A stretch of 64,000 bases of DNA from Pardosa pseudoannulata. Lineage: Eukaryota > Arthropoda > Arachnida > Araneae > Lycosidae. The position numbers and the translations under genes were made by a program. Of this stretch, positions 21,795 to 32,137 are shown in pieces. The DNA is taken from the NCBI GenBank assembly GCA_032207245.1, contig CM063503.1:59010817-59074816 (forward strand), written 5' to 3'. Position 1 is the first letter of the stretch. Each line of letters begins with the position of its first letter. The notes under the pieces were generated by a model. That model was not told the DNA's origin, made no database searches, and saw nothing but the letters and a program-made list of their open reading frames with translations.

Positions 21795-24700
21795 TTATTT
21801 ACAGAAACCCAAGTATTTTCTCAAGTTGATTAACACCGTCTTTGAAATGTTTTTGGTTAAAACATCGGCTACGTTTTCTTTGGAATTTACATATTCCAGT
21901 CGAATCACACCTTGTTCAACGTGGTCACGGATGAAATGATGCTTAATGTCCATGTGTTTACTGCGTTCAGATGTAGTTTGGTTCTGTGCGATGAACATAG
22001 CCGCTTGGTTGTCTACTTTTATAACTGAGGGTGATGGGATAAAGTTGGACATCCCCAGTTCCTTCAGCAGACCCCTTATCCGTAAAACTTCTTTTGTGGC
22101 AAGGGCAGCAGCCACATACTCAGCTTCAGCCGAAGATAAAGCAACAGTAGACTGCTTCTTGCTGCACCAAGATATTGCAGCACCACCCAATATTAGAACA
22201 TATCCACTGAAAGACTTTCTATCTACCTTGTCAGCACCCCAGTCAGCATCACAGAACGACTCAAGGGCTTTACCTGTCTTTCTGAATGTAAGGGATAGAT
22301 GTTTGGTTTCTTTGAGGTAGCGAAAAATATGTTTAACACTTTTCCAGTGAAATTCCGATGGTCTCTCATTGAACTGACTCATATATGCTGCACTAAATGC
22401 CATATCAGGACGTGTTCCGCAGGCAAGGTATAACAGGCTACCTATGGCTTGCCTATATGGAATTTTGTCGCTTTCTGCCTTTACATCTTTCCACTCTTCA
22501 TCGTTTACCTTTTGGTGTTTTACAGTAGGATCCATGGGTGTTGATGCTCCCTTTACCAGGTTTAATTTGAACTCCTCCAGAATTTCTTCTATGTAGGCAG
22601 TCTGATCTAACGTTAAGGTGCCATCAGCATGCTTCTGGATCTTCATAGATAATATTTCACTGGCTTCACCAAGGTCTTTCGCCTTGAATCTTTGCTCAAC
22701 CTTATGCTTAAATACAGTTATTTCCTCTGGATTCCCTACGATTAACATGTCATCTACATAAATACCAAGATATAAGGATTTGTTTGGATGGTAATGAATG
22801 CATGGATCACATTTTGAGCGTGACAGTCCACAATTCTTTAAGAAAGTATCAAAGCACTCATTCCATTGTCTCCCTGATTGTTTTAAACCATACAAGCTTC
22901 TTTTTAAATGACACACTAAATGCTCTTTACCTTGCTTTTGAGATCCTTCAGGTTGTACCATGTATATGTCTTCCTTGAGTAAACCATATAGATAGGCCAC
23001 CGTAATATCCATTTGGTGAATTGCCATTTGTAACTCCACAACGAGAGCCAAAAGGATTCTCATGGATTTTATCTTTAGAACAGGGGAGAAAGTTTCTGTG
23101 AAATCTCTGCCAGGAACTTGCGAGTAGCCTTTTGCTACCACTCGAGCTTTATATTTTATCACTTCTCCCTCAGCATTCTGCTTTACTTTGAATACCCATT
23201 TGCACCCTATGGGCTTAATGCCGGGTGGCTTTGGGACTAACTCCCATGTCTGGTTTTCGTGTAAATTGGACAATTCGTCCTCCATGGCTTCTTTCCACAT
23301 TTCTGCATTTGGAGAAATCATTGCCTCTTTTACAGTGGTCGGGTTATCACAGGTCTTGACAGCAGATTGTTGTTCACAAGTAACTTTGTATAACACTGGA
23401 TCCCCATAATAAGTTTTGGGTCTCCTTTCTCTGGTGCTTTTTCTGACCTCAATTGGGTATTTCTCACTGGTTTCAGATTCTCCCGATATTGTTGGTTCTG
23501 TATCTTCACTTTCTTCTACTGTGTCATCTATTATGGCTTCAGTGTGATCAGCTTCTGTGGTGGTACAACTAATGGGTACTTCAAATGGGACTACATTTGC
23601 TTCAGTGTCCGAATTACACCCAAGATTTAAATTTAAGGTTAATTCCCTCTTCTTTTCTTGACTAGCTGTCTGGCTCCTCCTCAAAGGAAAAACGTTCTCT
23701 TCAAATTTGACATTTCTGCTCACTAGAAACTTGTCTTCTTCGATGTTCCAGAGCTTATATCCTTTTACACCTTCAGGATATACTATGAAAACACATTCTT
23801 GAGCACGTTTCCCTAATTTCCCTCTTTGCTGTGACTTATCAATTTGAGCGAAGACTCTGCAACCAAAGATTCTCAAGTGACCAATTTGCACAGGCTTCTT
23901 GGTCCAAAGCTCTTCAGGTATGCTTCCCTGGATAGCTTTTGATAGACACTTGTTGTGCAAATAGCAGGCGGTAGTCACGGCATCTGCCCACAGTTCATGG
24001 GGAATGTGAGAGTCCAGGAGGAGACATCTAGTCATGTCAAATAAAGTGTGGTTCATTTTTTCGGCGACTCCATTTTGTTCTGGTGTCCGAGGAACTGTAA
24101 GTTGCCTTGTTATCCCATTTTTCATTAAGAAATCATCAAATTCTTTGCTAACATATTCGCCTCCATTATCACTTCGTAGAGTAGTGATTCTGAGTCCGTG
24201 GAAATTTTCAGCACGTTTTGTATTTGATGAATTTTTCAAGGACTTGATCTTTAAATTTCATGGGTTTAACCACAACGTACCTTGAATAGTCTTCAACAAA
24301 GGTAACAATGTACTTTGATCCACCTTTTGATGTAGGTGTGATAGGTCCGATTACGTCGCTGTGTATCAACTGAAGTACTCTCGTTGAACGTTCAGATTTT
24401 TCCTTAGGGAATGGAGTCTTCTTAATTTTTCCCAAGACGCATGTTGAGCAGACAGTTTCTTGTTCTGGGATTTACTTGCACGCCTTGTTAGAATCGTCCC
24501 TTTTAAAAAGTTTCTTAACTGCATCATTATGTAAATGTCCTAACCTTCTATGCATAATTTCTTCATGTTTAGAAAGGTAGATTTTGTGCGTTTCTTCTTC
24601 AATTTTGTATAATCTTCCTTGCCTGTGTGCTGTGAGGATAACCTTATCTTTTTGTCTAGGGTCCCTTATGGTTGCTTTGCCTTTCTCAAAGGCAAAGCAA

Positions 24701-25465
24701 CCATATCATTCCCATCTCTTCTATTCTTCCCACTGAAAGAAGGTTACCATCAAGCTTGGGGACATACAGGACATTTGCTAGGTGAATGGCATCTTTTCCG
24801 CATTTTCTGACAGGATTCAAAACAATGCCTCCTATGCCAGAAACTTCGATTTTTTCAGAATTTGCTACCTCAACATGGGATTTCGCTGATGCTAAGTTTG
24901 AGAACCTCTGCTTTTGAGAACACATGTGTTCAGTGTCCGCACTATCCAAATACCAATCGCAGACGGGTTTCTCACCCCAAGAATCAACAAATAAAGCTTG
25001 GTATACATTGGAAACCATTTTTGCATGTGGTGTTTTAGCAGCAGAGCAGTTTCTTGCAATGTGACCCCATTCACCACAAGAAAAGCAACGGGTTTTTCTG
25101 TCATTATTTCGCTGTTTCTGTATTGGCTGCATTGTTTTAGCTCTGTACTTATCTCCAGTTTTGAGGGCTTTCTCTCCCATGACCTCACTTGCAGCGACTT
25201 CTGGTTTCGGTTCTATGTAGCGCAGTAACTTTTTCTTTTCAACGATGAGGCGCGACTTCACGGTTTGAGTTGACAACTTATCTTCTTCGCGTTCTAGATT
25301 AAGGATGAAGCCTTCATATTCTTTGGGCAAACCCATTAACATAATTAGAGCAACTTATCTGTCCGCAAATCCGTGGCCGCAAGATGATACCTTTCGGTGA
25401 AGATCCGTCAATCGACTTAGATATGAACTGACGCTTTCACCTGGTCGTAAAGTTACGTTAAAAAG
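21795..25465 (-). pseudogene. Copia gag-pol polyprotein, broken
   Basis: The 814-codon frame 21795-24239 holds the end of the integrase core (LRSDNGGEYVSKEF, TPEQNGVAEK), then the reverse transcriptase (AYLYGLLKEDIYM, SLYGLKQSGRQWN, catalytic YVDDMLIVG near residue 490) and RNase H (SSAEAEYVAAALATKEV, SKHMDIKHHFI). Upstream, 24208-24435 gives the integrase start (LIHSDVIGPI). The integrase zinc finger lies near 24440-24540 with a stop codon at about 24471. The frame 24686-25342 gives a knuckle (CFSCGEWGHIARNC) and a protease site written WYLDSADTEHM, where copia proteases normally have Asp-Ser-Gly. Breaks: a palindromic insertion at 24667-24705, a stop near 24471, and a shift near 24215. Confidence 0.93.
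24667..24705. repeat. Perfect 18-bp inverted repeat with 3-base loop in copia
   Basis: TATGGTTGCTTTGCCTTT, then CTC, then AAAGGCAAAGCAACCATA. One arm fits the copia reading frame; the other is its reverse complement and introduces the stop that ends the gag-protease fragment. Confidence 0.95.
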
Positions 25466-26051
25466 CTTTTGAAATTATTATTTGAATACCTATCCATATG
25501 CAAGAAAATGTTATACTAATCTTTGTTTTTAATTTTTAAACATGTTATTAAAACTATTTATCGTCCCTAAAATAGGAAATCAATAATCATCCTTATCAAA
25601 TTATTATTTTGGACAGATTCAAGAGATTAAGAAAATTTTTTTTCCAGAAAAATAATTCTATTCTTTATACATGATAGTTGTAAAAAACGCCAAATAATAT
25701 ATTTTTACGAGTTTGAATTTGTTGCCATATCTGTGAAAGAGCATGCGTACTTTCAACGTACTTTTCACCACGCAGATGTTCGTATGTTGGTGTGATTGGT
25801 CGAATTCGAAACTGTGTAAAACCTTGCAAGGTTATTTTATTCGATGCGTTGTAGTCTTTAACTGATTTCTAAATCATGTGATACATTTGTGTTACTTTTT
25901 CCGTTTCAAGGTACAGAGTGATATTATTGTGACAGGGGAGGGAATCCAATTTCGCTCTTTAAATTTCCTTGTGTGCGAGCAGAGGCTGGCTTTGGTTTGA
26001 CCTACATATTTTATACCAGCTTTACTGAGATTACTTAAAATTCACAGAAAC
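25466..26051 (+). promoter_or_regulatory. Upstream region and 5' UTR of the PTTG1IP homologue
   Basis: The DNA between the truncated copia element and the first ATG becomes less AT-rich toward the gene. It contains an inverted CCAAT box (GATTGG, near 25795) and an E-box-like TCATGTGA (near 25875). No TATA box at a usual spacing was seen, so a TATA-less housekeeping-type promoter is likely. The transcription start is not fixed by sequence alone. Confidence 0.4.
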
Positions 26052-27732
26052 ATGTCTATGATATATATTTATATTGTTTGTGTAACATTTTGTGTTGGAT
26101 ATGCACAAGATTCTCCATCCACTAGTACTTCAGTCGCGAATATTACTGATACAACTACGACATCCGTAATGTCATCCACCGAACCTACGACTCCAGCTCC
26201 TAACATAAGTGAGTATTTTGTCCTAAATTAATTTAATGTGCATTTTAAATTTCATTTTATACGACGAAATTGCAGTTATAGGACTTTTATTGACTTATGT
26301 CTTGTTTTTCAGCGTGTGAAACCCACAATAATGATTGTAAAGCTTGTGTTAAGAATTACCAGGTAATTTCATTTGACTTTTTTTTTTCTTTGATGTAGCT
26401 TATATGAGGATTTCTTACCTTGGAAATTGGTTTAATTAATATTTTGCATTGTATGTCATATTTTATAGTTTCATACCTTTCTGTAGCCCCATGAGAAAAT
26501 AACTAGATGGATTAACAGGTAACAGTTGTATGCTTGCAATTTACATAGATTTGAAAGATATTAAGGATGAAATAATATTCCTGAACCATGAAATCTTTAT
26601 TTACGAGACTACATTTTCAATTTTCAAGTTACATTTTTTTTTTTCTCATAAGTTTAGCTATAAAATTTTGCCTCTGACAGTTATTTAATCAAAATATTTT
26701 TATTATCTAAGAATCTCTTACTTCTATATAAGAATATAAATTTAATATGAATAGCCAACTTCTTTAAGTGCTTACAAAAATAAATAGGTAAGCTTCATTT
26801 TCTTTATATTTAATTTTATCTTAAAGTAGAAATCAAGATATGGGTTATATAATAATTTTTCTTGTTCTTATTTTTAGTGCTTATTTGATAAATGATATGA
26901 ATTATATATTTATAAATTCTTTGTGTTTCAGTGTTATTATTGTGGAGAAAACAATCAGTGTCATTACCATTTTGCAAAAGCTATTGTAGATGGACAATGT
27001 AAAATGGAAAATGCATATTTTTCTACATGTAATCGTAAGTTTTCCTATTTATTTTGATTATATTAGTGTTTAATAATTGAAAGAAGCTTTGATTTTTGAC
27101 TGTCAATTTATAAGAATTTTGATGTATTTTGTAGTGTGTGTTAAGTGTCAAGTCATGTATGTGAAGGTCTGCTTATTCTATGTAATAGCTTACAGTTTTA
27201 GGTAGTTCTGTATTATTAAATTATGCAACTTAAATATCAACTGATATATAACCGGAAATATTTAGAAATTTAGATAAATCATCTAGGCATTTAACCTGTT
27301 GCTAAATATCTAATTATATACAATACTGTATTAATATTTTACAGTGAAATTAATTTGTTAAACAGCTTTAATTTTTCTTTTTGGTTCTAATTGTGATATA
27401 AACATTATATTGATCCTATTAAAAAGACTTAATTTCAAATCATTACATTTGTTGCAAATGATTATTTGTTTCAAATAATTATATTATTAATATTTCAAGT
27501 AATTATTATATTTGTTGAAATTAACTCATCTATAAATTTCCTTTTTCTAAAACTAATTTTTAATAACATTTTTATAAATGCTACTTCTTAGAGTATATCT
27601 GTTAAGATTAATTGGATAATAGATGTTAATATTTATTTTTGCTAATTTGGACTTATAACCTTTTGAAAACATAACATTAATCATAACTGGATACAATGTT
27701 AATGTTTCTAGAAATATATTTTTATGCTATCA

Positions 27733-27766
<34 letters not shown>

Positions 27767-30700
27767 GTGTGTGTGTTGATATATGTTGATAATATAAAAA
27801 TATATTTCTAGAAACATTAACTGTAAACATTTATATATTTTTTTTTTGTTATGTTTTAAATTATATGTTTTAAAAGTTAATTTAATCTTATTTTAAATGT
27901 TTTTGTTTTTTATATTATATTTGTAATTATTAATTTTTTAATTAACTCTCTATTTTTTTTTACTAATTTTTAATTTTTTTTATAAGTTTCAAGAGTATGA
28001 TCTGTTGATTAATTGGTATAGTATTGATATTTATTTTTGCTAATGCTTATACTTTTGCTAAATCAAAGGCATCAAGATTTCTAAAATATATTTAAATGGG
28101 CTATCAACGAGAAGAGAGACAAAAATAAATATTAAAATAAATATTAAAATATAAATAATTTTTAAAAATAAATTTTTATTGTTTAAATTTTTTAGTTATG
28201 AACATATTGTTTGTGTTTGTGATAAATGAATAATATAGATATTTCAGAAAATTAACTGTAAAATGATATAGAAATTTTTTTTCAAAAATATATATAAAAT
28301 CTAAATTTAAAATGCATTTTTTTTTTTATCAGATGCATTGATTTAAATAATTTCATTTTTTAATAATTAATGCAATTTAAATTTATATTATTAATAGATT
28401 TATATTTACTTATATAATGCTATTATTTAATATTATGTTCTACTTTTAAGAAAAAAGATCAAGATTCTAAATATTTAAAATTCTCTATAAGAAAGAGACA
28501 GAATCTGCAAGGTATTAAAATTTAAATCATCAGTTTCTAAATAAGCTGCTAGTAAATAACTTTTAAAAATAAACTAATTTGTTCATATGTGCTGACTTGT
28601 ATCTTTAGAAAGTAACTTGAACAGATTTTAATTGTTATGAAATTGGATTGTGCACTTGCTTGCTGGGATAAAACTGTTTAGAACTGATAGTTAGATTTCA
28701 AAATATAAGAAATTTTCTTTCAAAAATATATATAAAAATGTAAATATACAGAATAGCAATGCATTTTTATTATTTTATGATGTCATTGTTAATAATAATT
28801 TTTTATAAAAATTATGAAATAATGATTATTTCAGATTTATAAAGTTTCATATAATTTAAATAATTTTTTAATCATACTTATTTAGATAAAAGAATGGAAA
28901 GAGGAAGATAAAGAAATTCGCAAAAAATATGGTATGAAATATTTTCACTTTTTTTATATAGAAATTATTTACTTAGTATATGTAGGTTATATTTATAAAT
29001 TAACATATACAACAAGGTATCTACTTGTCAGGAAAGTCTGAATAAAGGGCAAAATTTGTTTACAATGTTTTTTTGTTTTTATATTTACAAAATATATTTT
29101 AAGCAATAGAATAAAATGAAATAGTGAAATGTTTATTTTATTTTTTAATTTACTTTTAATAATCTCAATAGTTAAATACTACAGAATATAATGCATAATG
29201 AGATATTAAATGATTTAATGTTAATAGAAAATCAAAATAAAAACATGAATAATGATGTATCAGTGATGTCATTGTATTTATTATTGTAAATATTTACTTT
29301 AAATATTAATTATTAAAAAAAAGATAGCAAAGAATGAAAAATAAATATGTGAAATATTTTATTTTTTTTAAAGATTTAATGTAATAAAATTTTTTATATT
29401 TAAAATTAAATATATAAAATATTAAAATAAAATAATAAATATGCAATTTTTTTTTGTTAATCCTGTCTGTAAGTGTTTTAAAATAATTTTTTATAAGAAT
29501 AGTTTGAAATTTGAAAGTAATGTTTAAAAGAAGCTCTTGAATGGATTTATTTTTAATGCATTATAAATACAATTCTATAAAAAATTTAATGTAAAGAAAC
29601 AATCCAAACAAAGTTAGAAAAGTTATCAAATATGTGAAAACATTTTTTTCCTAAGATTTAATGCAAATTAAAATTTTACTTAATAATTAAAGATTAGAAG
29701 TAGGTATGTAAAATAAAATGTGAATTTAAATATTGATTATTTGCTGCTTTAACTAGATTTTTATGTCAGTGTCAATAGCATTTTTAATATAGGTGTCATA
29801 AGAATATAATTTTAATTTAGTTTATTCTTTAAATTGTAAAAAATATCTTTATTTGTAAATATATGTGTGTATATATAATATGTAATTCTTTAAAATATGC
29901 CAGAAAATTCTTTGAAAGTAAATGTTAGGAAAAAGTCATGATATGGACTTTTAATTCAGTAGGAACCATGTATAATCATATAAAAAATTATCTGATATTG
30001 TATGTTTAAAAAACATATATTACTATACATTCTAGTATGTTTCCTCTTTTTTTTTATTTTATCATAGTAGTTTGTTCAGTGTTAAATGACTTCTTTCTTT
30101 TTTATTATTTTATTTTAAAATTGTACATCTATTTTAAAATATGTTAAAGTAGTCTAGTGAAATGACATTAAAGTTTGACCAGACTTACAAAACATATTAA
30201 TGTGTGGAAGATCAAAAATTTCTGCATACAAACACATGGAGGGTATTTAATAGAAGCATTATAAAAAATAACTAGTACTTGTTAAAAAAAATAGAGAATG
30301 ACTTATAATTTCCATTTTTTTTTTTTATAGAACAACGTCATTTTCTGTTACACATAATGTCATTATTGACTTGCCATGGCTTATATTTTTATATAAACAC
30401 GTATATTAATGCTAGAAAAATTTCATATTGCATTTAAGTTCAGCATATCCAAACCAATCCCAAAACAGATCACTAGCATGTAATTACTATCAAGACAACA
30501 CTACATGAAATATAATTGTTGAATACAGAGTAACAAGTATAAACTGGCCTTTACTCGACATCATTAACCATTGAGTCATTTTATTTTATGCCATAGAACA
30601 ACGTCATTACTGTTACACAATGGTGCATTATTGACTTGCCATGGCTTATATTTTTATATAAAGCTTGTATATTTAATGCTAGAAAAATTTCATAGATTTT

Positions 30701-31987
30701 TTTCCTGCTGCACTCAGGCATTTAATGAAACACGTCAGTATAGGTGTGGCTACTTGTTATATAATAATATCTATAGTTGTTTGTTGATAAAAGTTTGTTC
30801 ACAGCTAATAAGAAATTAATAAAAATATTATTTAATGTATCATAAAGAACCTGTGTGAAATATTTTGTAATTTAGCCCAGACATTTATATTGCACTTTAA
30901 ACTACATTTAACCATTTAGTATATTCAACCTTTATTTTGTATTCTGTTTTTCTTAGGTCTTTTAATGGATGTTTCAGGTAACCAAATTTTTAAGTATCAT
31001 TGTATAGCAATGTCCTTAACTTAAATTTTAATTATTGTAAAACACTAGCAATTAGATACAGTGAAATCTTAATCTGCCATTTTTTAAGAGGATTAAATTG
31101 AAAATCAATAGATACTGAAAATGAATGTAGAAATTTAGTGAAGTGTGAGGCTATGTGTAAATTACTTACAACCTTAATTAGGCATACTTAGCATTTATGA
31201 GATAGTATTAAAATATGACAAAAATTGTCGCTCTTCTTACTTATGATTAAAGCAGTTAGAGTAAGAGAATAACAAACTGGTTATATCTGTGGGTTTAACT
31301 GGAATGTTTATTATCTTGTTCTAATATTCCATTGAAGTTATCACTGCTCCCACCTTAGTGCTAAGCACCTTTTAAAAAGAAAAATCTTCGTGTGTTCTAG
31401 GAAAGACTGTTGACGAGTCAGAAATCTTTCTGTTTTCTCTTACTTTCAAAGTATTCTTATCAAAATGAAGAAAACAAAAGAATGAAATTTATTTTCCTAG
31501 TTCTTCTAATATAAAATGATAGTGGAAAAACAGTAACATGACAAAACTTTTTCAAAAATAGATGCATGAAAAGAAAAAAAAATGGTAACAAGGAATGAAA
31601 TAACATTGATTCTATGAGACTAAATTTGGAATCAAATGAATCAATAGATCAAGGTTGCATTGTATTTTAAAAACAATAATCGGGAAGTTGACTTAGTTTT
31701 TTTTCTTTCTTTTTACAGATATAAAAGAAAAAACAATTAGTTTTAAATTATTTAGTCCTTAGGGACATTTTAGAAATAGTTGTTATGCAATATATATTGT
31801 AAACTTTTTTTTTTTTTCTTCAAATCATGCAAAAGTATTGATTTTAAGCATAAAGACAGTTTCTCAGAAAGTATGATTATAAAAGTAAATGTTAGATATG
31901 AGAACTTTAATGCATTTTTTTAATTGTTTTTTTTCTTTTATAGGATTAGTAAGAGATTCTAATCCATACCAGAAATTTGATGCTTAA
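26052..31987 (+). CDS. PTTG1IP: PTTG1IP homologue, exons 1-3 and last exons; transmembrane exon not found
   Basis: PTTG1IP is a single-pass membrane glycoprotein first found as a securin partner that moves between plasma membrane, vesicles and nucleus. Exon 1 (26052-26208) encodes a signal peptide (IYIVCVTFCVGYA) and a Ser/Thr-rich stalk with an N-glycosylation sequon. Exons 2 (26313-26362) and 3 (26932-27034) together give eight cysteines (CETHNNDCKAC, CYYCGENNQCHYH and later C...C) as in the PSI-like module. Exon at 28886-28931 encodes KEIRKKYG, and 31944-31987 ends GLVRDSNPYQKFDA-stop, both matching the conserved cytoplasmic tail. Splice sites are canonical and phases agree, except that exon 3 ends in phase 1 and the next exon found starts in phase 0. 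So at least one exon (membrane span plus basic stretch) is missing. Confidence 0.85.
27035..28885 (+). other. Intron region of PTTG1IP where the transmembrane exon should lie
   Basis: Very AT-rich, with a palindrome at 27698-27821 and many homopolymers. I scanned candidate acceptors in the required phase (near 27147, 27345 and 27365). None opens into a hydrophobic segment followed by cysteines and basic residues. The exon may have been lost in assembly or may be too diverged for me to see. Confidence 0.5.
27698..27821. repeat. Large inverted repeat in an intron
   Basis: The left arm starts GTTAATGTTTCTAGAAATAT and the right arm ends ATATTTCTAGAAACATTAAC. The centre is (CA)n(TA)n(TG)n, itself self-complementary. 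The right arm has about 10 extra bases (near 27778-27788). The whole 124 bases can fold into one long hairpin. Confidence 0.92.
30330..30692. repeat. Direct repeat pair of about 97 bases
   Basis: 30330-30426 and 30593-30692 both start ATAGAACAACGTCATT and share TTGACTTGCCATGGCTTATA and GCTAGAAAAATTTCATA, with a few small differences. The spacer is about 165 bases. Confidence 0.9.
30957..30977 (+). other. Candidate 21-nt microexon of PTTG1IP
   Basis: The 21 bases sit between the strong acceptor TTCTGTTTTTCTTAG and donor GTAACC. The length is a multiple of three and both ends fit phase 1, exactly as needed between the KKYG exon and the terminal exon. Inclusion would add seven residues (GLLMDVS) before GLVRDSNPY. 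The known vertebrate tail aligns without them, so it would be an optional cassette. Confidence 0.35.
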
Positions 31988-32131
31988 GATTTATTCCACT
32001 CCTGGTGTTGCCTCTTTTTACAGAAGACTGCAAAACTATTACTGTAGAAGCTATTTTTATTATCTTAGTTTTAAATATGTGATTGTTTTGGGTTTTTTTT
32101 TTCCTTGAAGTCATGCTACTTATATATTATT

Positions 32132-32137
32132 AATAAA
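32132..32137 (+). terminator. Proximal poly(A) signal AATAAA
   Basis: AATAAA about 145 bases after the PTTG1IP stop, followed by a GT-rich stretch (TGTATGGGGTATGTT), as at a cleavage site. Confidence 0.5.

Larger units (their letters stand above)
21599..25465 (-). mobile_element. Copia (Ty1/copia) retrotransposon, 5'-truncated
   Basis: A minus-strand element with gag end, protease, integrase, reverse transcriptase and RNase H in the copia order (integrase before reverse transcriptase), followed by a purine tract and a short LTR. The gag frame breaks off abruptly near 25465, so the 5' LTR and first half of gag are missing. The right side directly borders the promoter region of the PTTG1IP gene. 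Confidence 0.92.
28932..31943 (+). other. Last intron of PTTG1IP, with internal duplication
   Basis: AT-rich intron between the KKYG exon and the terminal exon. It holds a direct repeat (30330-30426 and 30593-30692) and a candidate microexon at 30957-30977. No other gene is recognised. The 82-codon frame at 30571-30819 spans one repeat copy and has no family features. Confidence 0.6.

Noticed and set aside
21946..22320. 124-codon plus-strand frame
   Set aside because: Antisense shadow of the copia RNase H.
27360..27480. Hydrophobic frame after a CAG near 27365, as the missing PTTG1IP transmembrane exon
   Set aside because: Phase is possible, but there are no cysteines or basic stretch after the hydrophobic part and no suitable donor; typical of AT-rich intron translation.
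30571..30819. 82-codon frame in the PTTG1IP intron
   Set aside because: Overlaps an intronic direct repeat, no family features and no splice or start context.
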